From: a virus
Direction: 5' to 3' (one strand)
IMG/VR virus record: IMGVR_UViG_3300020173_000943
Coordinates: 62,001 to 126,000 of that record
DNA: 64,000 bases
The notes beneath the pieces were generated by a model that saw only the letters and a list, made by a program, of their open reading frames with translations, was not told the origin of the DNA and ran no database searches. This document shows, in pieces, positions 1 through 11,433 of the stretch; within the stretch, counting starts at the first letter, position 1, and each line of letters opens with the position of its first letter. The position numbers and the translations under genes were made by a program.

Positions 1-3000
1 ATTTCTAACAATAATATACTTTCCTGAATAACTGGTTGTTAAATCAGTTGATTCCATTCTTCCTGTTAATCTGTTGAACCCTTGTCCTTGCCAGTTACTA
101 ATATATAAATCACCCGTAGCACCATGTAGATTGCCGTAACTAAATGTGCCTGTTAAATTTTTAACAAATACTCTTGCACCAAGTAATGATTCTTGTACAT
201 ACACTACTTCTGCATAAGCACCAGTAAACGGTTCTGTTACTATATCTCCTTCAACAGGCACGTATGGTACTTGCACCGGAGGAGGTGTAAAATTAGTAAA
301 CGTAATATCAATGTATCCGTCCCATAAATCATAAACAACGTGTGGTTGATTTAAATAATTAACCGATAGTCCTAATACTGACGGATCATAAATTGTGTTC
401 AAACTATCTTTAATTTGATTTATGGACATTTGGAATGTGTCAGCTACATTAAGTCCATCTGTAATAGTTTTAGGAGATCTAATAAACCAATACGGCTCTG
501 TAACAGGAAGTCCAAGTTTATCGTAATGGCTTAGTATTCCTATTTTTCCGCCTCTAGTTGGATTTCCTAAATCTTGGTTAAATGCATAAACATCATCCAT
601 TGTATTTGCTGTAATCTCTGCTGAACGACTTTCTGATGCTAGTACAATATCACCAATAACGATATTTGGAATTGTAATTTCTTTTTCTGTAGTTGTAAAA
701 CTAGAAATGCCGTCAATTCTCCACCAGCCGCCAAATGCCGAACTAGGATTAGTAAATTCAACAGCTTCATATGTTCCCATACTAACACTATTTGTTATTA
801 AGGTTCCTGATGACTCAAACTCACCATTAACATCAGTCATATAAAGCATTGCTGAACTAACATTGCTTATAATAATATCTTGTACTGTACCAATAGCAGT
901 ATCAGTTGACACAATGTCTCCTACTGCTGGTATTCTTAATATATTTTCAACAAACAGAATTGCGTCAATTTTAGATGCAATAGGTTTGAGTCCTTCAAAA
1001 CTTGCAACACCTGGTCCGTTAACGCCAAATGGTAAAATGCCAGTTGGATAATTTTGAGAATATTGATTCCATTGTAAACTAATTTTATCGCCTGCCAATG
1101 ATCCTGTATATTGATTAAGTGGTGCTCTAACTAAAATATGATCTGTTGCACCGTCAAAGCTATAGCGGCCGCGGATTGCATATACAGTCTCTGGATATGC
1201 TCCGTCTTTAAAAGTTGGTACTGCAACATCATGTGATGCATAATAACTGTTAAAACTAAATGCGCCTGATGCCGCAGAAATATCGTAGTTTGCCTTCCAT
1301 ATTCCTTGTTGGTAGGACACAATGTCGCCTGCTGTATAATTTTCACTATTTGAAAACGGACCTTTGTATAATGTTTTAACATTACTTGCTTGAGGTGCTC
1401 CAATTATTAAAAATTCACCATCTTCGGATATAGCGACTGACTTACCAAAGTTACCGTTGCCGGCATAATAAAGCGATCCAGGAGCTTCAATAGTTTGTAA
1501 ATGATTGAAGTCAACTGTATCTGTAGTTCTGCCAAATAAGTATACTTCATTATTTCCTGGTGTTGCTATTGCAAGTGTTGTATTTCTACTGTCAGCGGCA
1601 ATTACTTTTCCAAACTCTACACTTGAATCACTAGTTTTAACATTTGATATTGTTTGTTGTTGTACATGCACTGGATCATTTTTTAATACTAGCCAGTTAT
1701 TGTCAATATCTTTATCAATCCAAATAGTTTCGCCAACTTTTAAATCATTGTTATAGTCTGATAGTAATAAATTTGCAGTATCAAACCCAGCTGTTCTATT
1801 AGAATTAAACTTAGTAACAAAACCATTAACAAGTTCAGCATCTTCAGTTTCGCCGTTTGGATAACAAATTAAAGTATCAAGTTCGTTACGTTTGACTCTA
1901 TAGAATTTTTCTGCTCCAGCAACATCAACTACACCGACAATTTCGTCAACTGTGTATTTTGACTGCCTACTAAGTGTTAAGACTAATTCTTCTACTCCAG
2001 TTACTGATGATGTTTGGACAGCTAAAACTCTGTCATTAGTTCTAATATATTTTAAAACGTCCCATTCAATTCCTCTTTTTCCAATCCAAACATAATCTCC
2101 AACATTAAGTGCAGTTATTGACTGTGTTAATAAATCGTCATAGGTTGCTATAGACAATGTTACATCTTCAGGGTTAACATAACCTGCTGTTGGTAATAAG
2201 TTTTGTTGAATGTCGTTAGTTGGAAACGGTTTATGATTATAGCCTAATGGTTTTAAATAAGTTTCAAATGGTCGAATTCTATAAATTAGATCAGTTTCGT
2301 TACCTGAAATTGTATCTACTAATTCAACTGGTTGAGGACTTAATCTAAATTGTGATTCATCTAAAGTAAATTCAACTTCGTCAAACGCTGTTGACGACCC
2401 ATACTGGCCTAATCTAAATGCCCATTCTTCATAAAAGTCTAAGCTATCTGCATCTGTATTAGACAATGCATCAAACAATTTAGTTAAGCTATTTTTTGTA
2501 CCTTTATCTTGAATAAAGCCTTGATAAAACTTATATTGACTAACATCGTCATTAATAATATTTTCTAAATACTTACGCTTTTGATATCCAATTAAGTGTT
2601 GTGCTAATTTCTGTTGTTCACTATCAAAATTATCTGTATCAAGATCATAAAAATCACCAAACTGTTTTGCTTTATAATCCAAGTTTGCTTTTAATCCTGC
2701 TTCAGGACGTACTTCTAATTTTTCCCATTCAGTATTATTAAACACATTAGTTCCTGGGATTTTTACCTTTGCAACATAATAGAATTCTTTATACTTGACA
2801 GTATCAGCAACAGCATAATCTGTCCATGGTTCCCAAACTGTAGTCTTAGCACTATCATAAATAAATCCTGGAATATTAAATCCGCCTGTCCAGGCATCAG
2901 TTCGATATCCCATAACTTTTAATCTTGCTTGTCGATAGCCAGGTGCTTGATCATAAATTACATCTTTAAATACTGTTGTATTATCAAGTATCACTACATG

Positions 3001-6000
3001 CTCTTTTTGTACTAGCGGAATACTAACATTATAGATTCCATCAGCAGTATTTCTAGTTTGTAAAGTAAACTCGTTATCTTTATCTCTAGCAACTCTTGCA
3101 TATTCAGGAATTAATTTTTTACCATCAGCTTTTAATAAGCTATAATCATAAAATGTATCAAAAATATTGTCTACTACATTATATTCTCTAGAAAACTTTA
3201 ATTCATTTGCGCCAGGACTTAAAGTAATAACACTATCATTGGCCCAACCTTGCGTTGTCCAGAATAAAAATTCTTTAGCACTTACTCTCCAGTTTTCTAC
3301 ATCTCCAATTGATTCGTTAAACTTATTAAAACTAAACCCGCGGCTTTCTAAATACTTGCCATATCCTAATAAAAAGTCAACTACTTCTTGGATTGTTCTA
3401 TACATAGTACCGTATGCAAGTTCAGCTGGTTCTCTAATTAATTCAGTATTAAAGTTACGTCTAAAGAATGCACTACGGCCGCCCTTAACTGGAAGAGTTA
3501 CTAGCTTTTGATAATTTGATTGCTCAAATGTTGTATCTGTTATATGATCACCTTTGGCAACATAAAATTCATTATTAAACTGAATTATTGCTCCGTCAGT
3601 ATATCGTTGGTTTTCAGACCATATTACAAAGTCTTCACTTATTCCACCTACTGTAACAACAGGATCGTCTGCTTTTGGAGTTGGCGTAAACCATTTAAAG
3701 TATGGATTAACTTTATCGTATCCTCTAAGAACAAACCCTTCAGGTTTCTTTTCAATAATTACACCACTATACGATACAAGCTCAGTAACAGAACTTGTGT
3801 TTAAGAAAATTTGATAATTTTCTTCTGGTACAAAAACATTACCTTCATTGTACGGTGTTCTTGAATCAAGTATTAATTTAAATTTACTTTTCTCAGTGAA
3901 GCCGCCAATTTTAATTCCTAATTTATTGTCAATAGCTTTTACATTTGCTTGATAATTGGAATACACATTGATGTCTTTACTATTCAAATAGTTTGCAATT
4001 AAGTTTACTAGTCCACATGTGTTTACTCGGGTTTCGTCATTAGTAGTATTAGGAAATACTAAATCTTCTAATCTTAAACGTTTTCCTGTTGTACTATAAA
4101 CAATAGTACCAGAACTATCTCTAATGATTCTACTTCTATCCCATCCAAGCCCTAATACTTTACTAGGCTGATTTAAGATTAAGGAAATTAATAATGCAAA
4201 AGGATATTCGCTACTTTTCCTCCAAGCTGACTCTGTTGGACCTTCGTCACCAAATTTAAATGGGTTCTTAGTATTACCTAATACAAATTCTTGGGCATAG
4301 TTAGAATCAACCGGGCTTAGTAGTTGTCCTGCATCATCAACTGGTATCCATTTTGTAAGATTAGGTCTTTTATATTTTTTCAAATACTTTGCTGGAGCTC
4401 CTGGCTCTCTTGCAATTCCATCTTCAAGGTCTTGCCATAACAATATGTTTTCGCTAGTATAAGGAGCCGCACCGTATTGTGTTTCCCACCAAGTTGGTTT
4501 TACACTATATCCTAACATTTCCCAAGGATGTGTATGCGGGCGGTCTGTGTCAAACGCTTGTTTGTAAACTGCTCTCCAGTATCCTAAGTTCTTTGTTCCG
4601 GCACCATTATTTGTTGCACTATAGTTGTATGTAAAAGTATTAGTTGGTTCATAAAAAGAATAATCTGTGTAATCTACATTACCTATAACTGACAACCAAT
4701 CAATAAATTCTGCAATCATTCCTTTATCAAGAGCCCATTTAGGAATAGAAGTATCTCTAAATGATCCTCCAACAAAGTCATGTATATCAAATAATGTTGG
4801 ATCGTATTTTACTTTTAAGTTATTATAAATTCTTGTTTCTAATTCAAGTAATAAATCATCTCTAAAGTCGTCATAAGCTACAAATATACTTCCGTCGTGT
4901 CCTCTAATTACGTTTTGATCAACACCATATGTGTTGTCTACAAACTTAACAGGAATGTACGCAGGATATAATCCTAACTTAGTTGGAGTTTCAGGAATAT
5001 ATGATCCATCTGTATTTTCGTATTCGTATATTGTAATAATATCATTTATAGTATTATCTGCTAAAAATTTTACAAAGCCTTCAAATCCTGTTTCAAAGAT
5101 ATAATCTTGTCCTTGTACTAACAATACATCATTACGATATACACTTACTGCTTGATTTGATAATTTAGATAAACTAAACTCTGCTGATAAACTATAATAA
5201 TCCTGTGAAGCATTAGTAACTGTATGTGTAATTACATTACTAACTCCATGTCCGATCATATCGCTAAAATAAAACGGCATATCATTTGTTTTATTACGAT
5301 TAAGTTCTTGTATTACTTTATCAAAATGTATTCTAGTTTGACCGTCAAACCCTAAGTTTTCAGCAACTTGTAAAAAAGTTCTTCTAAATTTTCCGTATTC
5401 ACTTCTAGCATACTTGAGTGCTTTAATAATATTTGCAGTTTTATCTGTTAGATGGTATACTGCAAGATTAGCTAATCCACTATGTTGTGTAAATCTAGTA
5501 CCATATGCTGATAAGTTTCCTAAGTCTCTTAGATTACTTGTTCCTGGAAAAGATCCAGCCCAGTCATCTCTAAAATCAGTGATACTTTCAACATGGTCGT
5601 TTACTTCACCTAATGTAAACGAATCAATATTTTCATTTTTAGGATTATGTTCATAGTTAATTGGAAATTCGTAACTACCATTAGCATTTTTATTTGTAGC
5701 ACTATCAGTTTTAATTAATAGTGTATCATCTTCAACAAGGTCGTTAACAAATGTAACATATGCTACACCGTTAATTCTATTAATAGTATAATCTGTATTT
5801 TCTGTTTTACGCTTATCATTAACATAAACTCTAGTCCAAAGATCGTTTAAGTCTCCACTACGATCATAAACATCAATAGCAAAATCATTAAGTTGAGTAC
5901 TTACAATATATTGTCTATTAACTAACTGTTTACTTTCTGCATTGCCTTTGGTCCAGCCACTTACATATGTAAATGTTTCTCTATCAGTATATTGACGCAA

Positions 6001-7926
6001 TGTGCCGCTGTCTGATTTTACATTTACTACTGCATTATTTTTTTGGTATGTATGAAAAGTGTTTAATAAGTTGAAATTAAATTCAATGTCGCCAGTATTT
6101 TCTAAAGCTCTATAGCTTAACGGAAATCCTAATTCAACATCATTTGTACCTGTACCTTGTTTATAGCTAAAAAGTTTATTACCTACAAACGTTGAACTTG
6201 GATAATACAAAGTATCAGAAAAACTATATCCAACACTATCATACAAATCAAACATTGGAGTTTGGTTAGTGGCTGTTTTTTCTTGGCCAATACACCATTT
6301 AGTTCCGTTGTAGTACCACATTTTACCTTTGTTAACATTACCAGCTTCAACTAACACTACTTCGTTTAGTAATGGGTCAGTATCATCTACTCTAATTAAA
6401 CTAATTTGTCTAACATTATTATGAGTAATAAATTTTACTTTAAAAATTTTATTTTTAACAAACGAATCTGTATCAGCTGTAAATAGCAAACGCATTCCGT
6501 CTGCAATTTCAACACCGTCAATGTTATAACCTAACGAACCTTCAATAGTACTAAAGACGTCAGTTGTAAATGTATCAATTAAATCTACATTTTCTTTTGC
6601 TTCTGTACCAAATTCATGTAATTTAATATTTTCATTAAATTCAATAATAGGACGTTTGGCTCTATTTGTTTGATCAATTTCTGGAACAATGCCATTGATA
6701 GTTGCTGTAGTTTCTATTACAGTTTTATGTGTCCATCTATTGTATCTTGCCCACGGATTTAAATCACGACTTGATCTATTCATACAAACGTAATCTTTTG
6801 TTCCTGCATAACTGTTTGCATTACTAAAAGGAACTCTATCAAAATTTTCTGAATCAAATGGTACTGGTTTATCTGTAGCATATGTTCCAGGAATTTGTAC
6901 ATTCGCTTCTGAAACTAATTTAATTTTGTCTCCAACACCTTCAACATACCACTCGCCTTGTGCATATTTTGCAGGTGTTACTTCGCCTTGGAAGTATACT
7001 TTCATTCCATTGGATAACGAATACCCATTAGACATTACATATTCTTTTTTACCAAGTATTTCGGATTCAACGTCTATTGAACTGTTATCTTCAATATCAT
7101 AAATCTTAATTAATCCACTAGTATTAATATCGTTACCATTAATATAATACAGCGTGTCTGGAGCATTTATGTCTACTTCAAAAGTAACAGTACCAACGTC
7201 AGTTGTTTGTGTACTATCATCAATACCTGTAGTATACAATACTTCAGCATCTAAACTTCTTGCAGTTCTAAATGTTAAAGGCATTCCAGGAGTATTAATT
7301 TCGAACGTGTAAGTTTGTCCTCTATATAATTTTAATGAAGGATTTTGTGTCTTACCGTCTGGCGAAAATACATATGCTGTGTTATCAATATTATCTTGGC
7401 TAGTAACAGTAAACGTACTAGTAATATCTTTAACTTGGCCAACGATGCCAATGCCGATTGGTCCGTTTGGTAACCAATAGTATTCTCTGTAGTTAGTAAA
7501 CTTGTCCCAATTAATGTGTGGGTTCCAAGCATAATATTCTTGTTTATTTAAAACACTATCATTATCAACTGTGCCGTTAAATGCTTTAATTTGATTTTTA
7601 AAATCGTTATAATCTTTGTAAAAATTAACATTACCTAATTCGTCTTGAATAAGTGTTGCAGGTTCAAATTGATAATTTTCTCTATCAGTTGATGTATCTG
7701 ATACATAATTATCAGAAGCAATTCTAGCTTTTGCAATACGTCTTCCATAGTATGCTGAAATCTTTTCAGCAACTCCTGGATTTAAAAGTTGATCAAGTGT
7801 AGCACTAAGAAACTTTTTATTTGATTCGGTTCTAAAATACTTAGGTAAGTGGTCAACACTAGCTCTCTTATTCTGATTGGCTCCTACTGGAAGAGCATTA
7901 TCAGATTGATTGTCGTTAAAAGCCAT
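1..7926 (-). CDS. Very large virion structural protein, 3' end outside the window
   Basis: An uninterrupted minus-strand frame of 2,642 codons runs from an ATG at 7926 off the left edge. It begins MAFNDNQSDN and soon has HLPKYFRTESNKKFL and a PGVAEKISAYYGRR stretch. Near 4500 it reads RPHTHPWEMLGYSVKPTWWE. I recognise these blocks from the giant structural protein that follows gp6 in T4-like marine phages. The start lies 13 bases after the gp6 stop with GGGGATAAG just before it, so it is probably co-transcribed with the baseplate operon. By position it replaces T4 gp7/gp8 and is likely peripheral baseplate or proximal tail fibre; that role is inference. The C-terminus cannot be judged. Confidence 0.8.
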   Translation of the reverse strand, partial: MAFNDNQSDNALPVGANQNKRASVDHLPKYFRTESNKKFLSATLDQLLNPGVAEKISAYYGRRIAKARIASDNYVSDTSTDRENYQFEPATLIQDELGNVNFYKDYNDFKNQIKAFNGTVDNDSVLNKQEYYAWNPHINWDKFTNYREYYWLPNGPIGIGIVGQVKDITSTFTVTSQDNIDNTAYVFSPDGKTQNPSLKLYRGQTYTFEINTPGMPLTFRTARSLDAEVLYTTGIDDSTQTTDVGTVTFEVDINAPDTLYYINGNDINTSGLIKIYDIEDNSSIDVESEILGKKEYVMSNGYSLSNGMKVYFQGEVTPAKYAQGEWYVEGVGDKIKLVSEANVQIPGTYATDKPVPFDSENFDRVPFSNANSYAGTKDYVCMNRSSRDLNPWARYNRWTHKTVIETTATINGIVPEIDQTNRAKRPIIEFNENIKLHEFGTEAKENVDLIDTFTTDVFSTIEGSLGYNIDGVEIADGMRLLFTADTDSFVKNKIFKVKFITHNNVRQISLIRVDDTDPLLNEVVLVEAGNVNKGKMWYYNGTKWCIGQEKTATNQTPMFDLYDSVGYSFSDTLYYPSSTFVGNKLFSYKQGTGTNDVELGFPLSYRALENTGDIEFNFNLLNTFHTYQKNNAVVNVKSDSGTLRQYTDRETFTYVSGWTKGNAESKQLVNRQYIVSTQLNDFAIDVYDRSGDLNDLWTRVYVNDKRKTENTDYTINRINGVAYVTFVNDLVEDDTLLIKTDSATNKNANGSYEFPINYEHNPKNENIDSFTLGEVNDHVESITDFRDDWAGSFPGTSNLRDLGNLSAYGTRFTQHSGLANLAVYHLTDKTANIIKALKYARSEYGKFRRTFLQVAENLGFDGQTRIHFDKVIQELNRNKTNDMPFYFSDMIGHGVSNVITHTVTNASQDYYSLSAEFSLSKLSNQAVSVYRNDVLLVQGQDYIFETGFEGFVKFLADNTINDIITIYEYENTDGSYIPETPTKLGLYPAYIPVKFVDNTYGVDQNVIRGHDGSIFVAYDDFRDDLLLELETRIYNNLKVKYDPTLFDIHDFVGGSFRDTSIPKWALDKGMIAEFIDWLSVIGNVDYTDYSFYEPTNTFTYNYSATNNGAGTKNLGYWRAVYKQAFDTDRPHTHPWEMLGYSVKPTWWETQYGAAPYTSENILLWQDLEDGIAREPGAPAKYLKKYKRPNLTKWIPVDDAGQLLSPVDSNYAQEFVLGNTKNPFKFGDEGPTESAWRKSSEYPFALLISLILNQPSKVLGLGWDRSRIIRDSSGTIVYSTTGKRLRLEDLVFPNTTNDETRVNTCGLVNLIANYLNSKDINVYSNYQANVKAIDNKLGIKIGGFTEKSKFKLILDSRTPYNEGNVFVPEENYQIFLNTSSVTELVSYSGVIIEKKPEGFVLRGYDKVNPYFKWFTPTPKADDPVVTVGGISEDFVIWSENQRYTDGAIIQFNNEFYVAKGDHITDTTFEQSNYQKLVTLPVKGGRSAFFRRNFNTELIREPAELAYGTMYRTIQEVVDFLLGYGKYLESRGFSFNKFNESIGDVENWRVSAKEFLFWTTQGWANDSVITLSPGANELKFSREYNVVDNIFDTFYDYSLLKADGKKLIPEYARVARDKDNEFTLQTRNTADGIYNVSIPLVQKEHVVILDNTTVFKDVIYDQAPGYRQARLKVMGYRTDAWTGGFNIPGFIYDSAKTTVWEPWTDYAVADTVKYKEFYYVAKVKIPGTNVFNNTEWEKLEVRPEAGLKANLDYKAKQFGDFYDLDTDNFDSEQQKLAQHLIGYQKRKYLENIINDDVSQYKFYQGFIQDKGTKNSLTKLFDALSNTDADSLDFYEEWAFRLGQYGSSTAFDEVEFTLDESQFRLSPQPVELVDTISGNETDLIYRIRPFETYLKPLGYNHKPFPTNDIQQNLLPTAGYVNPEDVTLSIATYDDLLTQSITALNVGDYVWIGKRGIEWDVLKYIRTNDRVLAVQTSSVTGVEELVLTLSRQSKYTVDEIVGVVDVAGAEKFYRVKRNELDTLICYPNGETEDAELVNGFVTKFNSNRTAGFDTANLLLSDYNNDLKVGETIWIDKDIDNNWLVLKNDPVHVQQQTISNVKTSDSSVEFGKVIAADSRNTTLAIATPGNNEVYLFGRTTDTVDFNHLQTIEAPGSLYYAGNGNFGKSVAISEDGEFLIIGAPQASNVKTLYKGPFSNSENYTAGDIVSYQQGIWKANYDISAASGAFSFNSYYASHDVAVPTFKDGAYPETVYAIRGRYSFDGATDHILVRAPLNQYTGSLAGDKISLQWNQYSQNYPTGILPFGVNGPGVASFEGLKPIASKIDAILFVENILRIPAVGDIVSTDTAIGTVQDIIISNVSSAMLYMTDVNGEFESSGTLITNSVSMGTYEAVEFTNPSSAFGGWWRIDGISSFTTTEKEITIPNIVIGDIVLASESRSAEITANTMDDVYAFNQDLGNPTRGGKIGILSHYDKLGLPVTEPYWFIRSPKTITDGLNVADTFQMSINQIKDSLNTIYDPSVLGLSVNYLNQPHVVYDLWDGYIDITFTNFTPPPVQVPYVPVEGDIVTEPFTGAYAEVVYVQESLLGARVFVKNLTGTFSYGNLHGATGDLYISNWQGQGFNRLTGRMESTDLTTSYSGKYIIVRN

Positions 7927-7939
7927 TTAGCTTATCCCC

Positions 7940-10900
7940 TTAATAAGATGTACTACTATACGTAGTGCCACTTGTAATTCCGTTAGTAGTGTTAGAATTT
8001 GTTGCTGTTACAACATTTCCTGTCGCTTGTATTCTACTGGCAGTGATTGCGTCAATAACTTGTACATCGTCAACTGTTGCTCCACTAATAAAAATTTCAT
8101 TTGCTTCACCGCGTATTTCAAACAAACTACCAAATGTCTGTGACGATTGTTTAGGAACAATAATTAAACTTACTAAGTCTGGAGACACTTGATTCATCAC
8201 GTATGTGCTTAATTCTGTAAAGTAAAATGTATCACCAAAGTCCCAATTTTCTAATGCAAAAAATTGATTGATTGCAGTAATAACTTTTGATTTAATATCG
8301 TTGTCATTAACAACTTGTTCTGGGTTTTTTACAATCTTAAATGTAGCCTGCATATTTGATTCTGCTTTTGTTCCAAACAGTACTTTGTACTTAACCGGAT
8401 GATAAATCACTTCGTCACTAATTGACTTGATTTTATTAATTTCTCCACCATAGCTGTTAAACAAGTTATCACTACTTGGAGGCAGTGGTAAAGTTGCTGT
8501 TACGCCATTTAAATACTGCCTAAATGCTGTGTCATATGTTTTTGTTAACAAATAGCAATCGTTGATATTAGTACTACTTGGATCAATACGAGCGTCATCA
8601 TCTGCTGTATGAACGTAATGGAATTTTAATTTATCACGACCTGTAAATGCTTTATAATCAGTAGTTTGTGTTAATAGTCCTGTAACATTGTTGTACACTT
8701 TAAATACGTCTGTGTTTGCAACATAAAATACTTTACCGTTTGGCATTCCTGAAGTTTGAATAAAACTATCATTAGTTACTACGCTAATATTTTCAATGTC
8801 ATTGTCAACATATTTAAAATCTTCAATGTTGTCTGATGTAACGTATTTCTTTAAGAAAACAAACTTTGAATTAACATTAACAGTTGGTGCAATTAATTCA
8901 TTAAATGTATCAGGATCATCAACTACTGAATCATCATCTGTGTCGTAAAATCCTACTTCAACTTTTTTACTGTCAATATATCCTTCAGGGTCTCTGTATT
9001 CTTTTGTAATTTGCCAAGGATAATCAATAGTAAATGGTGTTACGCCATCTGGTGTGGTATTAATTGATAACACTGAAATTTTATCTTTAACAATTTGTCC
9101 TGTCTTGTTATCGTAAATTTTTTGTTCGCTGTCATAGAAGAATTTAATTTCTTCGTTGCTTTCAAAAATATATCTTAGCCCTCTATAACTAATAGTATAC
9201 TGCGATCCGTCTGTTTCAAATAATAGTAACCAACTTGCATCTAACTGTTGGTTAGTAATATCACCAGTTTTACCTGTACTAAAGTTACTTGTAATGTCTA
9301 AGTTATTTTCTGTAATTAAACGCCATTGTCTTAGATTAGTATCGTATCTTAAACCAAATGTTTTGTATGCAAATACTTGGTCAATTAATTGAGTTTTTAC
9401 ATCAGCAACAAGTGCTTTACTAAACTTTGGTCTAATTTCGTTAAGTATTGCTCCTGTTGGAATAACATCATTAAACACAATAGGGCCGCTACCGTCAGTT
9501 TGATTAGATCTTCCATCACCAAACACACTCACTACCTTAGTCCATATGTAACGCTTTGTCCCTGCCGGTAAAACATTGCCGGTTCCTAATGTTCCATCTT
9601 TAGCAAAATACTGTCCTGTTGGTGCAACAAATTTAACTAAACTTCCTGATTCAATAAAACGTAATCCACTACCTGTAAATGATCCAACTTGATATGTAGA
9701 GCCAACTGAATCTAAAAACTGGCCTGTACTGTAATTTGTTGCATTTGAAACTTGCGACCAACTTGCTTGTAAATCAGCAACTAAAACCTTTGGAAAATTA
9801 TCTAGATAATAATTAATAACTGAATTTTTTGATAGTATTGGAGTAACTACATTTTCAATAGTTCCTTCAACGTCAGTTCTAGTACTAAACGTAAACACTT
9901 CTTTACTGTTAATTAATTCTTTATATAATAATCCATCTGTTCCAAACAAACTAGTATTTGAATATTTTCCTGTAGAATCTAAAAGATCGTAATATCTACT
10001 AATACCACTTGCAGATCTATTAACAGTTTTCACTTTAATAATTTCTTGGCTAATTCCTAATGGTGCTACTTGATAGTCTTCTCCTGTTACCATACGATTC
10101 TGTGTATAATATGTAGAAGGAGCATTTGCTCTAATACTTGCATTTGACTCACTTATGCTTGAGTTGTCAACTGTGTATTTTAAAGAAAATACTAAATTCA
10201 ATGTTGCATCATTTCCTGATTTTGCAATATAAGGAACTGTTACAGAAATATTTGTTAAGTCTTTTGGAACAATATTAAAACTGTCATTTGCACTAGTTCT
10301 GTAAAAGGCTTTAAACGAGCCTTTAGGAAGGTTACCAAATGTTCCGTCACTAAAGATCATGTCAATTGAGTCTTGTGTTTTTGTTAACACAGCATAAATG
10401 TTTCTTTGATCTTTTCTTGTACTATTATAAACAATATTGTTACCTTCAACAGCATCAACTTTTGTCCACAATACGTCCTCTGCTCCAATTGAGTTTAACT
10501 TGTACAACCAAACATCGTCATTGTTAACATTTGTTGCTTCAATACTTACTGTTTGGTTAGTACTTGGAGTATCAATATTAAACGTTCCGCTATCAAGTGT
10601 ACCTTGACGGAAGTGTGCAAAAAATCCTGAGTTAGTTGATCCTGGACCTCTGCCGTCATCTCTATAAAGAAATCCTAAACTGTTTCCTGGAAACGGTGCT
10701 TCTTCAGAAATAACTCCGTTATTAACATCTGTACTAACAAGTTGAAACTGTAGACTTCTACCATCAACATTTTTACTAAAAGTATAAACCGGTACATCAG
10801 TGTTTGATGCATTAAATCTGTATTGATCTGTTGGAACGCCTTCAACACTATCTTTTTTAATTGGTTTGCCAATCTGCGAATTTATTGGTAGAGCGGCGTT

Positions 10901-11380
10901 TAACACTCTTTCAAACTGTTCTCTCCAATTAGAGTTACTAGGGTCGTTCCAAATAATTGATTGGTTAGCTAAATTTGATCCGTTACTATCAACAATGTCT
11001 TCTGATGTTGATACAGTTTCTAATTTAAGCAATCCGTTGGCCGCTTTGTTACGTTTAGGATTGTAAGAAAGTAAACGTGCTAAACGTAGAATACTTTCTC
11101 TACGTGATGCAAGTTCTAAAAAGTTTTCTCTTGAATTTAAGTCTACTCTAAAAGCAAGGTTTTGTCCTAAGAAAGCAATTAGGTCAATTAGTGCTAGGTA
11201 TTCGCTTGATTCAATGTAATCATTAAAGTCCTCAGGATAATTTTCTCTAAGGTAGTTAATCATTGTTCTGCGTAAGTTGTCAAAATCATATGATTTGAAC
11301 TCAGCATTACGGAAAGACTGATACACCTTGGCCCAATCTTCTGCTATTAATAACCTATTTTGTCTATCTGTTGCCGCCAT
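7940..11380 (-). CDS. gp6: Baseplate wedge protein gp6
   Basis: This 1,146-residue protein is much longer than T4 gp6 (660), as is usual in marine relatives. The N-terminal 130 residues are diagnostic: LLIAEDWAKVYQSFRNAEF, then YLRENYPEDFNDYIESSEY, then IAFLGQNLAFRVDLNSREN. The C-terminal part (VVNDNDIKSKVITAINQFF, then LENWDFGDTFYFTELSTYV) matches the gp6/gpJ-like dimerisation region. gp6 forms the inner baseplate ring with gp25 and gp53 and rearranges at sheath contraction. An AATAAATA late-promoter motif lies 20 bases before the predicted leader, and AAGGAA precedes the ATG. It follows gp25 in the operon. Confidence 0.93.
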   Translation of the reverse strand: MAATDRQNRLLIAEDWAKVYQSFRNAEFKSYDFDNLRRTMINYLRENYPEDFNDYIESSEYLALIDLIAFLGQNLAFRVDLNSRENFLELASRRESILRLARLLSYNPKRNKAANGLLKLETVSTSEDIVDSNGSNLANQSIIWNDPSNSNWREQFERVLNAALPINSQIGKPIKKDSVEGVPTDQYRFNASNTDVPVYTFSKNVDGRSLQFQLVSTDVNNGVISEEAPFPGNSLGFLYRDDGRGPGSTNSGFFAHFRQGTLDSGTFNIDTPSTNQTVSIEATNVNNDDVWLYKLNSIGAEDVLWTKVDAVEGNNIVYNSTRKDQRNIYAVLTKTQDSIDMIFSDGTFGNLPKGSFKAFYRTSANDSFNIVPKDLTNISVTVPYIAKSGNDATLNLVFSLKYTVDNSSISESNASIRANAPSTYYTQNRMVTGEDYQVAPLGISQEIIKVKTVNRSASGISRYYDLLDSTGKYSNTSLFGTDGLLYKELINSKEVFTFSTRTDVEGTIENVVTPILSKNSVINYYLDNFPKVLVADLQASWSQVSNATNYSTGQFLDSVGSTYQVGSFTGSGLRFIESGSLVKFVAPTGQYFAKDGTLGTGNVLPAGTKRYIWTKVVSVFGDGRSNQTDGSGPIVFNDVIPTGAILNEIRPKFSKALVADVKTQLIDQVFAYKTFGLRYDTNLRQWRLITENNLDITSNFSTGKTGDITNQQLDASWLLLFETDGSQYTISYRGLRYIFESNEEIKFFYDSEQKIYDNKTGQIVKDKISVLSINTTPDGVTPFTIDYPWQITKEYRDPEGYIDSKKVEVGFYDTDDDSVVDDPDTFNELIAPTVNVNSKFVFLKKYVTSDNIEDFKYVDNDIENISVVTNDSFIQTSGMPNGKVFYVANTDVFKVYNNVTGLLTQTTDYKAFTGRDKLKFHYVHTADDDARIDPSSTNINDCYLLTKTYDTAFRQYLNGVTATLPLPPSSDNLFNSYGGEINKIKSISDEVIYHPVKYKVLFGTKAESNMQATFKIVKNPEQVVNDNDIKSKVITAINQFFALENWDFGDTFYFTELSTYVMNQVSPDLVSLIIVPKQSSQTFGSLFEIRGEANEIFISGATVDDVQVIDAITASRIQATGNVVTATNSNTTNGITSGTTYSSTSY

Positions 11381-11405
11381 TTATTTGCTTTCCTTAGTAT
11401 AGTAG

Positions 11406-11413
11406 TATTTATT
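11406..11413 (-). promoter_or_regulatory. Late promoter motif AATAAATA for gp6
   Basis: On the minus strand the motif reads AATAAATA. With T4 late-promoter spacing the start of transcription is near 11400, leaving a 20-base leader with AAGGAA ahead of the gp6 ATG. It gives gp6 and the downstream giant protein a promoter separate from the gp48 one. Confidence 0.6.
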
Positions 11414-11433
11414 GTATTGTGTTAAGTATGTAC